A stretch of DNA of 64,000 bases from Athripsodes cinereus. Taxonomy: Eukaryota; Arthropoda; Insecta; Trichoptera; Leptoceridae. The stretch spans positions 6,076,001 through 6,140,000 of the forward strand of contig OX388306.1 in the NCBI GenBank assembly GCA_947579605.1. The letters run 5' to 3'. Shown here one piece after another: positions 1 to 11,137 of this stretch (the first letter of the stretch is position 1; each line of letters begins with the position of its first letter). The notes beneath the pieces were generated by a model. That model saw only the letters and a list, made by a program, of their open reading frames with translations. It made no database searches and had not been told where the DNA came from. The translations under genes and the position numbers were made by a program.

Positions 1-1131
1 TAGTCATCGTCAATCATCGAAAAAGTTTTTAATGTAAATATAGGATATTATTTCGCACTATGATTATAGAAATAACGCATTTTTGCGTAATATTTTCACT
101 TAAGTTATTTATATCATAATGCATTCACCTACAAGTGGGGTAGCAGCAGACAAATTTCTTGTAATTAATGTACAGATCGTCGTCTCTGTGCCATAAAATT
201 TAATCATTCAGAGGTGGCACCTAATCGTCGAATTTTAGATGATAGTTACCTTGTGTGTGATGTTTAAGAAAAATTTTCTTTTACAGGACACTCGAAATCT
301 TACGGAAAAGATTGATAAAGGTCCATTCTTTTCTGGAGACTCTATTTTTCATAATATTTCTATTATTTTTGATAATGATAATGTATTTGTATTACGTCTG
401 TCTATTAAATTTCACGTATTATGAAGGCTGCTAATTACGTTTCGGGAAATGGGGTAACCAGGAATATTTGAGTCCATGTAATATTTCCATCACAAAGTTT
501 ATTATTTTTAACAATATACCACATCAGTAAATTTCTCNNNNNNNNNNNNNNNNNNNNNNNNNNNNNNNNNNNNNNNNNNNNNNNNNNNNNNNNNNNNNNN
601 NNNNNNNNNNNNNNNNNNNNNNNNNNNNNNNNNNNNNNNNNNNNNNNNNNNNNNNNNNNNNNNNNNNNNNNNNNNNNNNNNNNNNNNNNNNNNNNNNNNN
701 NNNNNNNNNNNNNNNNNNNNNNNNNNNNNNNNNNNNNGTAATACAAATACATTATCATTATCAAAATAATAGAAATATTATGAAAATAGAGTCTCCAGAA
801 AAGAATGGACCTTTATCAATCTTTTCCGTAAGATTTCGAGTGTCCTGTAAAAGAAAATTTTTCTTAAAACATCACACACAAGGTAACTATCATCTAAAAT
901 TCGACGATTAGGTGCCACCTCTGAATGATTAAATTTTATGGCACAGAGACGACGATCTGTACATTAATTACAAGAAATTTGTCTGCTGGCTACCCCACTT
1001 GTAGGTGAATGCATTATGATATAAATAACTTAAGTGAAAATATTACGCAAAAATGCGTTATTTCTATAATCATAGTGCGAAATAATATCCTATATTTACA
1101 TTAAAAACTTTTTCGATGATTGACGATGACT
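1..1131. repeat. Inverted duplication flanking an assembly gap
   Basis: Bases 1-397 are the reverse complement of 738-1131, and the left arm continues to the gap. The arms differ by only a few single-base indels, mostly in homopolymers: the left arm has one extra T in a T run near 349 and near 368, one T fewer near 263, and lacks one C near 142. The arms include a copy of dispersed repeat family C (see 28915). This looks more like an assembly artefact, for example a fold-back read or an unpolished duplicate contig end, than an old biological inversion; a recent palindromic duplication cannot be excluded. Confidence 0.85.
538..737. other. Assembly gap (200 N)
   Basis: Exactly 200 unknown bases, a conventional scaffold gap size, sitting within the inverted duplication. 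No sequence can be inferred here. Confidence 0.99.
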
Positions 1132-2609
1132 ACTTATTTTGAGCGAAGTGGGTATTAATAAACTGGATTTGAAGTTTTGTTTTGAAAATTTACAGTTTTC
1201 ATGCAAGAATTTTGAATATCTGAGCAAATTTTTCTTGGAGAAACTGTAATAAGATAAAAGTGATATTATGGCATAGGTGGAGTAGGGTGGGTCGAAATTT
1301 ATAGAGAATTTGTTTTTATTTTTATATTATAGGAACCTACCTCATGTATGGATCATCTTGTAGAAACATAACTCAAGATTTATTCCATATTTCGCATACT
1401 TACCAGCCCGACTGAAATCGTTATTTGACAAAGAGATCACGCTGGTGCTCCATTCAAATTCAAATATCTCAACTATTTTTCAGTATTTCATCAAAAAAAA
1501 ATTTTCATTATAATCCTTATATTTACAGCCAGAAAAAGTATAAGAATAGTTTTTTACGATTTATTAATACATAAAAAGTTATGGGGTAAAATATTAAAAA
1601 TTATTTTTTTTTTATTCCGAAAAAAATATTTCATACTCAAAAAAATATTATTTGTAATTTGTTTAGACTTTTTTAATATATTTTTACAAAAACAAACACG
1701 TTTCCAGATTATATATCTTTTTTCAGAATACAAAAAGGTTTTTTATTTACGAAGATATAATGAAAAACATTTATCAAGGTGCCATGCGCTTGGCGGCCAT
1801 CTTTAATCCGCCATTTTGGATAGAAGCTCACATAAGATTTTTAGAGACTTTTCAGGATTTCTTCCAGAAGCATCAAGGAACCATCCCTGAAAGTTTCAGC
1901 TGGTTATAAATTATTTCCCTGAAAAATCCTATATTTCCTGGGCTAATAATCAATGCACAGTAAATAAATCTAATGTAATCAAATCGCCAGATGAGTGAAT
2001 TTTTTCTTTGTGAACTTTTTTTATATTTCGTATGTAATATGTATTTTTTCTGTATAGCATTTTAATTAAATAAAATAAAAATAAATATATTGCATCTGTT
2101 CTCGACAAAATATGTATTTATGGGTTCAGGTTGGCTTGAAAACGTTCCGTAGCAACAAGCCGACTCTTTCGTCAGATTTACTAAATTTGTTTCTATATTG
2201 TATGTGTTTTTTATGTACATATCTAATTTTCTGATCCATAGAGATTTCTTCATTTACTATTTATTTTTTTTGACTATCATCGGAAAACAATTTATTTCTG
2301 CTTATATTTTTATTTATTTTTTTATGAAAGAGGACAATAATTAAAAAATTTGCCAATTTCGAGATTTCCTCACTTTGTCCCTAAATATCTATGTTAATAA
2401 ATAAGACACACAAATTATCGTTATGCGGAAACACATTTGAAAGATACAAGTTTTCATAGAAAGTATTAGTTTCCCTGCTGGCAAATGTTTTTGTATATTC
2501 TGTATTATGATGTGAAAGCGATGTCCTAGAATCGAAAAATTGTACAGTGTCCTTAAGGTGTTTTGATGCGTGAACGACACTCAAATATTTGTGCAGGGTT
2601 TAATAATAC
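1132..2609. other. No gene seen; downstream of the last visible zinc-finger exon
   Basis: AT-rich sequence with T-runs. It probably belongs to the intron that follows the fifth coding exon of the minus-strand zinc-finger gene. No further exon in the required reading frame was recognised, so the rest of that gene presumably lies beyond the left edge. Confidence 0.5.
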
Positions 2610-2912
2610 CTTTTGTGGACTGAGTATATCTCTATGTTCAATGTTCACATGGAGCTCAAGATCCGTGCCTCCCGTAAACGTCCTCTCGCACAGCGGACAG
2701 TGCAGACTGGAGGAATGTGACTGCGCTTGAGCTTGGGCAGCTTGAGCCTGAGTGTAAGCCAATGTAGGGTTGCTCTCGGTCGATGAAGAATTGTTCTGAT
2801 TATTGCTATTGTTGGAATTATTCATGGAGGGTGACGTGAGATCAAAGTGAGCGCGGTTCATATGTTCTTCTAATCTTTGAGCACAGTCGGATGTGTAGTC
2901 GCACATCAAACA
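2610..2912 (-). CDS. ZUP1: Coding exon 5: zinc fingers 3 and 4
   Basis: 303 nt, phase 0 at both ends (TTTTCAG acceptor, AAG|GTATTA donor). Finger 3 is CLMCDYTSDCAQRLEEH-x4-H. Finger 4 is CPLCERTFTGGTDLELH-x4-H. Between them lies an Asn/Ser stretch and an Ala-Gln repeat (QAQAAQAQAQ). Both fingers end in HxDxL, echoing finger 2. Confidence 0.7.
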
Positions 2913-5900
2913 CTGAAAATAGATGAGAATGCAGTTAAATTAGAGATAATACGAAAAAAAATGGTACATCTTAAAGTAAATTGTTAAGATTAACATTCAT
3001 CCATACCATCATGGCTTCACTTACAAGTGGTCAATAAATTTACTGAAAGTGACAAACAAATGAGCATGTCAACTTGCCATGGCCACCACGTAGCAAACAA
3101 ATTCATTTAATTTCAGCTGTATAGCGTCTTTGTCAGACGGTGAACAAAATATATTATAAAAATTATACGGTATGACACAGTATGTGTATACACTTTAAAG
3201 ATATCAAATTGCAACTCAACAATAATAAAAGCAACTTACAATAATTCCACATGTAGTTATTACAGAGATTAGTTCAAAGATATCAAATTCGAAGAAAAAA
3301 TCGCCCACTGTATATTGTATGGTACAACTGATAATAATTTTTAGCATTGTGTAATGACTGATATTGTAACCCATTATGATGATAATGATAGCGAAGAATA
3401 ATATAAATAAATATAAGTATTTAGTGAAGTAAATAAATAATTAGAGTGTACGTAGTGATGTGAATATACCTGAATGACTGGTGGACTTGGTGAAGCTGGT
3501 TTAGCCTTCTTTGGAGTATTCGTCTTCAGTTTTAAGGCAAGTTGAGATCTTAAGGGAGAACCCTGACCGGCACTGGATAGCGACAACTGTAATATCAAAA
3601 ACAAATATAAACATCAGCCTAAATACAAAAACCAGCCTACCATTCCACTATAGCACCACCCTCTCCTGACAATATTATTTATATCCCATCCCATACACCT
3701 AACCTAATCCATATATCCTAAAAACAACCCTCTTCCACCTTACTATACAACCCCTCCCCCTATATCTTTATTATATTTGTTTTCATGCTTGCCAATTAGT
3801 TTTAGATAAACGCTAGTTAATGGTGGACGCTCCACGAAAACCGCGGTAGCGAATAAAGCTCATTAAATATAATAATTGAAACATAGTGAATCTAAAATCA
3901 TATCAATATGTCTAGAAATTGTTATATAGTTAATGCCGAAAATATAAACAAAGTGAAATATAAACATATTAAATTAAGTAATGTTGATAATATAAGTAAT
4001 GAATAACAGCAGCGGTCCCAGCTTTTGTGGGGCTTCAGGTGAATTTAGTAGTGCGGGCCCCCAGGCAAAGCAATTTTGTGGAAAAGTGCGAGAAACCGGG
4101 CGGTTGCCATTGTTCACCAGCCGTAGAGACCCCTACTTACGAATGACACACGAACATTTGATAACATTGACAATTAAATTCACTCAATTACAAGTACATC
4201 TATTTAACACTTTTGAACAGCTAACCTACTAAACTATATAAAAAATATTGGTATTTAAGAGACAAATAGAGTAAAAAAATGGAGTATTTAAGTGTCAAGT
4301 TTGAGAAAAAAAATTAATTTGAATGACATGTTTAATGTTGTAATAACCGGACTATTTCAAACATATAAAATCTAGTAAACGTTATAGATCATGCAATGAC
4401 AAACATTTAACGTGGGCATACCTTACTACCAGCCGGAGAGAGCTCATAGTCGCTGCTTGAATTGTTCCCTGAGTTATTTTTGAATTCTAAAATAAAACAT
4501 GAGAAATAAAATTTAATCGATGATTGGCATATTTTCATTTTCTTAATTTAATTCAGATTAATCTTCTTTTGAATTGTGTTCAAAACAATCATTTTCAATC
4601 GATGTGAAATTTTGAAGTTGATATAAGTATATGAGGGCTTTAGATGAAAAGGTTATTGAGAAAACAAAACATTTCTATTTCTACCTATAATTTCTTAATT
4701 TTTTTATGGCACCAAAAAGGAAATCTGAATGTTCATAATAGTTAACTGGTTAACCCAATTATGACAAATGCCAAAATGATATAAATAGACCCATATATAT
4801 TTGATAATTCCCTGGGTGGAAGCATTTGGATATAACAAGGGTAAAAGAGCTATTTCTCATAAAATTAATAGTCATTTACAATAACCAAATATATATATAT
4901 ATTTATACCATTCTTACTACTGACTCCATTGTGATTACTTTCCACAGAATTTTGTCTACTAGATGATTTACTCCTTGATTTTGTCTTTGACAAATTGATT
5001 TCACTCTTTTTACTCTTTGCATCGGCCAAACTTCCATTTTGATAAAACAGATCTCTGCTCGATTTCTTATTATTAACTGTCGTCGTCGATGATATCTCTT
5101 TGACATGTTGCGGCCCTGGAAGTTTCTTGGTTTTGGCTACTTGACTAGATTCTCCGTTTGCGATGCTGGATTGACTGGTTGTACTCCGAAGACCATTACC
5201 GTACTGCATGTGGGTCGGTTTGTGTGATGATGAAGCGGAACCAAACCCATTACTCGTCGGAGTGTGCCAGCCATTTTGAACTGATCCGGGTGTATTGCTG
5301 TTATTCGTATGATTCTCAGAGATTGTATCAGAATCCTCGTCAAAACTGAAATAAAATAACATCGGTTTACATCTATATAAATAAAAATGGGTTGACCATG
5401 TACGTTCCCCCATAACATGAGAACCGAATTAGCTGATTCTTTTTTTGTTGTGTTAGTAATTATTAGGAGACGGTTTGCATGAAAGAAAATTTTTGGAAAA
5501 TCCAACGGAAAAGTCGGAAATTTGGATTGTATTTTTGTATGACAGTGACGTATGTATGACAGTTCTGCTGTCACGTGTTACCGTAACAATTTTTTTCAAA
5601 TCACCCTAGCGACGCCGGGTAGGAACATCTAGTATTTAATAATTTATGGTGGATGAGGAGGAAGTGTACCTACCTTATGTATTAGTAAAAGTTTACAATT
5701 TAAATGAAGTGATTTGGGGTTCAAATCCTTCTCCCAAACTACTTTTATTTCGAGACTCAAGAATATTACTTATTGATATATATAAGCTTCAATGATATCG
5801 TCCCTCTTCTGACTAACTGTCGTATCTGACATTTTTGGCGAAATCAAGTTATGATCACCAATGTATATTTATATGTGCCCTGCATGTTCTCACTGAAGAT

Positions 5901-8190
5901 CACACCTGTAACTGTTACCGTTATCCTGGAAAAGCTTTCTGATTTGTTGTCATATTTACGAATTATTCTAAATAAAATGTGTTGTATCTACTAATTCCTC
6001 AAAATTTCATCACAAAAATGATTCTGAGATATATAAGAGTAGGTACAAATAAAATAATGTTACATATTTACACTGTATCATATAACTAGGAGAGACGAAA
6101 AATGCACGGCAAAACACTAAAAACGCTCTCCTGAACAATTTACATTTAGGCAGATACGACAGTTAGTCAGAAGAGAGACGATATGATACACCAATATTTA
6201 AAGCAGGTTTTTGATTGATTAAAGTTATTTTTTTAAAATATGTTTTCTTATATAATGTTTATTGTAATGTGTATGTATGTTCCTTATTAATTTAAAAAAA
6301 AACTTAATCTTCGCTAATTTGAATTTATTTTATTGTCTTAAGTGTTAAATGGTTCAGAATCTACAATTGTGTATTAATTTATTGACTCTATTTGATAATT
6401 CTTGACTCTTTTTATATTTCTAAACTCAATGACGTGTATATGTGTGAACTTGTATTGTGTATATTTTTCTTTTTTGTAGTTTGTCTTGTATTTGAACATG
6501 TAAAAGGCTTACGCCGTATGTGAATGAATAAATAAATAAATAAATAATAATAGAAATAAATAAATACCCTTTTCGTAGTGAATTTGGGTATATAATAAAT
6601 CCATATATTTACAAGGTTTAAACAAATTTAGATATTCTAAAAGATATAAATTAATTAGCCCATAAATACATTGAAATACAGACACTTGTTTGGTGACAAG
6701 TTATTTAAATAAAATAAAAAGACTAGGAAAAAAGCTAAAAAGAGTCAACATACAATGTAACATTTGTCAACATTTCATAAAATTAAGTCAGAGATTTCTA
6801 GAACATTTCACGGTTGTACGATTTTGTTGAATGGACAATGACTTGCATAAACTTTGTAAGTAAATGCACAAAATACAATAAATAATGCGCAACATAGTAT
6901 TATTTGTACTGTAAGTTGTTGCACATTTCTAAATGACCATTACACGTGCTAATGTAGCAATGGAGAATGAACTACATAATAATATTTTTAAAACGCAATA
7001 ACAACAACATTCTATTTGATGATTCATTTGTTTTTATTTTGTTTCAAATGTACCTAATATTGCGCTGTATTAAAAAGAAATTAAAAATGTGAATTTATAA
7101 ATGTTCTGACATTTCTAGAATAAACTGCTTATAATGACATCATAACCATTTTGCAAAGTGATTCTTAGTATCAAATATTAAAATTCAATACTTAAAGAAT
7201 AATATCACATGCCAATAAAAAGTCCAAACAACAATTTTAATGCCCTAATGAACAGTTTTCAAAGAGTAGATAAGCAACGACGATACAATGATATAATGTT
7301 GCAAAAATATAGTGAACACTAAGAAACAAAATGACTATAGAAATTTCTAGTGATTTTTGATTGAAATATTTAGTGTTTCATGAAAACTCATAATACATCT
7401 ATACCCTCACTCTGTACCCCAAGTGGGGTAGGAAGAGAGAACAGAATGCCATATTAGCCTTTCTTTTTACATACTTCTTTCGCTTCTTCCACAGTCATAC
7501 AATTTCTCATACATGCACACCTATTTCTTTTACTCAACACGTGCCCATCCTAGAGATTTTGATTCACATGTTCAAGCCACATAGTTTTTGGACGTAATTT
7601 GGTAACCACAAATTTAATTCACACCATTACAGTATCTCTGTAAAATTGATTTTTAGATTTTTTTACAATGATATTCTATCAAAGATTGTTAAATAAGAAA
7701 TAAATAAAAACAATTAGTTGACTCCTTCATGCCTCATCGCTGATTGAAATAAAGTTAAATGTCTTGTATATTATATTTTATGAATACCTGCCTTTTACAG
7801 GATACCTCAAAACTTACAGAAAAGTGTGGAAGGCCTATTCTGTTCTAGGGACTCCATGAGAATACAAAATTAGAGATGGCCAATAATCTAATAGAATATC
7901 TACTCTTTGAGAAATACCAGAAAAAAATAAATCAATACAACTTACGCAGGGCTCTGATCATCAATAAACACCATCAGTTCCGCTTCCGGTGTCAAAAAAT
8001 CCAAATGGGCTTGGTTCACGTGGATTAACATCTCATCTGAGGACAAATCAGTAAGATCACAAAAAGGACACGTGGCTTGTCCTTCCACGTGATACATAAC
8101 AGTGTGCGCTCGCATTTCTTCATCCGAGAATCCCTCCAAACCACATATTTCGCAAGTGTAAGAAAACGTTGGTGTATTTGCGGCAGCCAT
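2610..8190 (-). CDS. ZUP1: ZUP1/ZUFSP-like C2H2 zinc-finger protein, N-terminal part (5 coding exons)
   Basis: Five minus-strand exons join in frame: 8190-7946, 5345-4918 (or 4909), 4486-4422, 3586-3470 and 2912-2610. Each has AG/GT borders, and intron phases 2, 1, 0, 0 all agree. The start is the ATG at 8190; the frame is also open slightly upstream but has no ATG there. The product begins MAAANTPTF and has four fingers, all with CxxC-x12-H-x4-H spacing: CEICG...H, CPFCDL...DEM..HVNQAH, CLMCDY...HMNRAH and CPLCER...HVNIEH. A Ser/Asn-rich linker separates fingers 2 and 3. From family knowledge, the tandem CxICG and CPFCxL...DEM..H...AH fingers separated by a short H(M/V)E spacer match the N-terminus of ZUP1 (ZUFSP), a K63-linkage-selective deubiquitinase acting in DNA damage repair. 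Its C78 papain-like domain would be encoded further left, outside the window. A different multi-C2H2 protein remains possible. Confidence 0.65.
3470..3586 (-). CDS. ZUP1: Coding exon 4: Pro/Lys/Ser linker
   Basis: 117 nt (39 codons, phase 0 at both ends) between acceptor ATTACAG and donor CAG|GTATAT. It encodes LSLSSAGQGSPLRSQLAL, then a Lys/Pro/Ser-rich stretch ending SPPVIQ. Being a multiple of three, it could be skipped without a frame change. Confidence 0.65.
3587..4421. other. Intron between coding exons 3 and 4
   Basis: Contains a C/T-rich stretch (3640-3770). It also has a relatively GC-rich block at 3990-4150 with a 77-codon plus-strand frame (MNNSSGPSFCG...). That frame has no recognisable domain, splice support or conservation clue and may be a repeat fragment. 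Confidence 0.35.
4422..4486 (-). CDS. ZUP1: Coding exon 3: 65-nt linker exon
   Basis: A short exon between TTTTATTTTAG and AAG|GTATGC. Only the frame reading FKNNSGNNSSSDYELSPAGSK is compatible with both neighbours; a second frame meets a stop at once. It adds more Asn/Ser-rich linker. Confidence 0.6.
4918..5345 (-). CDS. ZUP1: Coding exon 2: acidic then Ser/Asn-rich basic linker
   Basis: The acceptor follows a T-rich tract ending CAG. It encodes FDEDSDTISENH, then a Ser/Thr/Asn-rich stretch and a Lys/Arg/Ser-rich segment (SKTKSRSKSSSRQNS), typical of a disordered linker. Two donors keep the frame: GTAAGA after 4918, the stronger consensus, or GTATAA after 4909. They change three to four residues at the junction and could be alternative splice sites. 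Confidence 0.65.
5795..6184. mobile_element. MITE with ~34-bp terminal inverted repeats
   Basis: Begins ATATCGTCCCTCTTCTGACT and ends with its near-exact reverse complement. About 33 of the first 34 bases match between ends, carrying the shared motif AACTGTCGTATCTG. At 390 bp it has no coding capacity and sits in an intron. Flanking target duplication is unclear. Confidence 0.75.
7400..7600 (+). repeat. Dispersed repeat family D
   Basis: Shares a ~200-bp consensus with 18003-18200 and 62764-62960. Common landmarks are AAGTGGGGTAGGCAGAGAGA, ACATACTTCTTTCGCTTCTT and a later ATGATCAAGCCA-like segment. Copies are diverged. I do not recognise the parent element; the lack of terminal repeats suggests a retroposed or truncated element. 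Confidence 0.7.
7785..7870 (+). repeat. Dispersed repeat family C, fragment
   Basis: Carries the family landmarks CCTGCCTTTTACAGGA, ACTTACAGAAAAG and ACTCCATG. It is a short part of the longer family described at 28915. Confidence 0.6.
7946..8190 (-). CDS. ZUP1: Coding exon 1: zinc fingers 1 and 2
   Basis: Encodes residues 1-81 plus two bases of the next codon. It starts at an ATG with a purine at -3 and G at +4. Finger 1 is CEICG-x8-MRAH-x4-H and finger 2 is CPFCDL-x5-DEM-x2-H-x4-H. It ends at donor GTAAGT (phase 2), which restores an Ala codon with the first base of the next exon. Confidence 0.75.
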
Positions 8191-8274
8191 CTTAGTAAAA
8201 TTTGACAACACTGAGAGTTAATTCTATTTTTGAAATTTATTTCTTCTCCATATTAGTAAAATCTTTTGTGATAT
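8191..8274 (-). promoter_or_regulatory. 5'UTR part of coding exon 1 with a 4-codon uORF
   Basis: A long T-tract ending in CAG just right of 8274 on the minus strand looks like a splice acceptor, so a non-coding exon probably lies upstream. Within this leader, an ATG at 8251 opens MEKK and stops at 8237, 46 nt before the main ATG. Such an out-of-frame mini-uORF could lower translation; this is inference. Confidence 0.45.
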
Positions 8275-8512
8275 CTGAAAAAAAATATACATATGTGAAA
8301 TTTTTGAGGTTATTATGCATATATATTTTATATAATCTAAATGGATGTGATTTATTGAAGGACAGAAAAGATAAGAGGTAAAGTGAAATATTTATATACT
8401 TTTTTACATTTCTCTAAGCAGAATGAAGATATTAGCGGAGTCGTCAGTTGGAAGGGTTATTTAAATGTTTGATAATTAGGCTAAATATATTGACATCTTT
8501 CACATGACATAT

Positions 8513-9156
8513 GAAGACCTTTTTGGTAAAACCCCATTTGTCAAAAAATGTCGTTTTTGAACTATTGATGCCGTTCGATAGGTGACTCGTGTCTACGTTA
8601 TTTTAAGTCACTATTTTTGTCATAAAACAACAGTTATTAAAATTATAACATTGTAAAATATACCCGGTGCTGACAATCACCAATTAATTTCGCGCGTTTT
8701 TTGACAAAACCTCACATGTCTTTGACATATGGGGTTTTGCTGTCAAATCATCATCAAACAGTCAAAAGTGACAAGTCATTGAAATGTCAACCATGGCGTC
8801 GTCTTCTTTGCCGGTGAGTTTTAAAAGGCAGAACCCCGAAGATATTTCTAATATACCGCTAAAAAAGACAAGAAAAGGTGACCAATGTACATTTGAATAA
8901 ATATTGTATACCATATACTTGTAATTTTTTGATAAAACCCCGTTTGTCAAGTCCTTGTCAACTTTATCCTAAATTTTACCAATGTTATTTTAGCACCTGA
9001 TGTCTTTAATGTAATAAAAATATGGATAATAACATGAAAATTCCAAATAAAAAATAAATTTTAATGTATCATCAAAACTAGAGTTCGAGCGCAGTTTTTT
9101 GCGTTTCCTGAAAATTGCATTAAAATGACATATGGGGTTTTACCAAAAAGGTCTTC
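8513..9156 (+). mobile_element. Non-autonomous DNA transposon with TIR GAAGACCTTTTTGGTAAAAC
   Basis: The 644-bp element starts GAAGACCTTTTTGGTAAAAC and ends in the reverse complement. The repeat continues through CCCCATxTGTCA, about 31 bp in all. ATAT flanks both ends (8509-8512 and 9157-9160) as a probable 4-bp target duplication. Subterminal copies of the AAAACCCCxTxTGTCA motif occur inside, near 8706, 8728 and 8936. A small plus-strand frame (8793-8900) begins MASSSLP and then meets a consensus donor GTGAGT, as if it were a transposase first exon; the read-through peptide is Lys/Arg-rich. Superfamily not recognised. Confidence 0.7.
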
Positions 9157-9160
9157 ATAT

Positions 9161-10019
9161 TTATTTATTTATTGATACAATAAATGGCTGTTGCCTCTTA
9201 TTAAAAATACATTATAATGTTCAATACAAATTACATAAAATATACTCCTATTACTCTTTGTAAGATTAAAATAAAAATGAAGAATTAAAAAAAAAATACC
9301 TAATAAGTACGCAGAACTCACATGAAAAACTAAAAATGTATTATAGTTGCGTCATTCAATTAATAATTAAAAGTTATCTTCAGGGATTGCATTGGCTTTC
9401 AGATGTAATGATCCCAGAAAGAGTCGTCTTATTGCCTGAATGAATTTATTGACCAAAACACTTTATTGCCCAGATAAACAAAATATAAAACAATCGTAAA
9501 ATGCCAAAAGGTGGGATTATTGCTTAATCAGGCAATCTTTTCCAGCCAACCTTTCGGAATTAAAATGTAAAGTGAAATACAAATACAAAAACAGAATGCA
9601 GATAAAATAATTTCATTTATGATCTGTTTCTCTGACCACCTCTCATTTGCGAGATATGCTGTGATGGTATAAAGACAGAAAGAAAGACACCCGTTTGCTG
9701 TGTAGATTCAATAATAGTTTAAAGGTGGTTGATAAACTGGTAATAACATGACAGACATTGTAATGGAAAATCTAGACTCCAAATTCTGCATTCAATCTAG
9801 ACCGTCTTCAAGATATATAAACAAAATATCTTTAGATGAATTATCAGTAAAATAATCAAAGAAAATCACCAAAATCAAAGCTTTCATCCCTTATTTCAGT
9901 GATAAACTTTGAATATCAATGAAATAATCAACAGAATAACAAAAAATCTTTAATATTTCTTCAGCCTGTGTCCATCCACTGTTAAATAAATCCTTCTTCA
10001 TTTTGACACAACTTGTTTT
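9161..10019. other. No gene seen; repeat fragments
   Basis: AT-rich. A short family C end (ATATGCTGTGATGGTATA) is at about 9650-9680 and a possible family E trace near 9520-9550. Nothing else stands out. Confidence 0.4.
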
Positions 10020-10150
10020 ATATTTATTTATTTATTTTATTCTTCACTGTACATTGTTTACAATAATACAAATTAACAAAGAAAATATCATTTATACAAT
10101 TCAATGCACAGAGGGCGAGTTTATCGCTAAAATGCTATTATATCCTCTTA
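10020..10150 (-). repeat. SINE-like family E, minus orientation
   Basis: Reads, on the minus strand, as the family E body: a GATAAACTCGCCCTCTG-type core, a region ending AACAATGTACAGTGAAGAAT and a TAAA-rich tail. The left end of this copy is the tail. Confidence 0.7.
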
Positions 10151-10200
10151 GTATATTTATTATTCTATGATATCCTCCATTAATAATTATTATTCACTTT

Positions 10201-11137
10201 AGGCTTGTTCTTGCTCGGTCATTTTTGGGAGCGATCTGATCTAGTTCAATTGTCCTACGGAACTAGTACGCTCTTCTAGTACTATTAGTTCACTGAATAT
10301 TTCCATGTCAAAATTATTCAGTCATGAATGTAGTACATGTACTAATAATAATACAGGATGCATATTGTACTAATTAGTACATGTTCTAATAAGAATTTAG
10401 GATGCATACAGAGTACATACATAGGAAATGCACATTTATGTAATTTTGTGATTATGAAAATCAATACTTAGTAACTAACAAAGAGAAAATTCAAAGAATA
10501 TATTATTTTCCTTCATAATTTGCAGGCTTTGGATTTTCATTTCAATAAATTTTAATAATTTTGCTATCGACAGTAGGTACCTACTACATTATTATTTTAT
10601 ATGTTTATGAGACGTTCATAAGGGATAATATTTTAACTAAGTAAGTCTACTAACTTACAACACCGTTATATAAGTTATATGTAATGATACTTTTTCATCC
10701 TTATTGGCGCCATTTTCAATGTTCATAGCAAAACAAAACACTAAAAAGGTCTAACACCAATCTATCTATCTACCACTCTGTATTAGAATACTACCTACTA
10801 GAATGTACTTGTACAGTACTTGGTGCTTCTTATTAGTTCTTTGACGTCACTGAACTAAAAGAACGAAAAGAACTAATAAGAAGCAAAAGAGAAGACACTA
10901 TATCCTTTATAGAATCATCACATCAACTATCTCACTCGCACTCGTTTAAAGTTCCGACATAAACCGAGTGGCGCCGAGCGGAGATGCCGAACGTCACTGG
11001 CATTACTTTAGTTCTGTCCGATTGGGAATGAATGAACTAAAAGAACTAAGAGCGAATAAGATACGGAATAGTTCATTCTAGTACAGTACTGGGAATTAGT
11101 TCCTAATAGTACCTAGTACATGTACTACACAAGCCTA
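10201..11137. mobile_element. Non-autonomous hAT-type element with target duplication
   Basis: Flanked by the direct repeat ATTCACTTT (10192-10200 and 11138-11146), the right size for a hAT 8-bp duplication. The ends are short inverted repeats (AGGCTTG / CAAGCCT). The 937-bp interior carries no transposase but many scattered motifs such as ATTAGTTC, GAACTAAT, AGTAC and GTACATGTAC in both orientations, typical of subterminal transposase-binding sites. A locally GC-rich patch lies at 10925-11010. Confidence 0.8.

Larger units (their letters stand above)
5346..7945 (-). other. Intron 1 of the zinc-finger gene (coding part)
   Basis: Holds the MITE at 5795-6184, a family D repeat at 7400-7600 and a short family C piece at 7785-7870. 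6185-7400 is AT-rich with an ATAA-rich tail near 6525-6570 and shows no other structure. Confidence 0.55.

Noticed and set aside
2381..2584. 67-codon minus-strand frame as a sixth zinc-finger exon
   Set aside because: No acceptor in the needed phase and no finger or peptidase motif; it lies directly after the exon 5 donor and is read as intron.
8191..8211. Upstream extension of the zinc-finger protein start to 8211
   Set aside because: That extension begins at GTG; the ATG at 8190 has a better context and is the first ATG in the frame.
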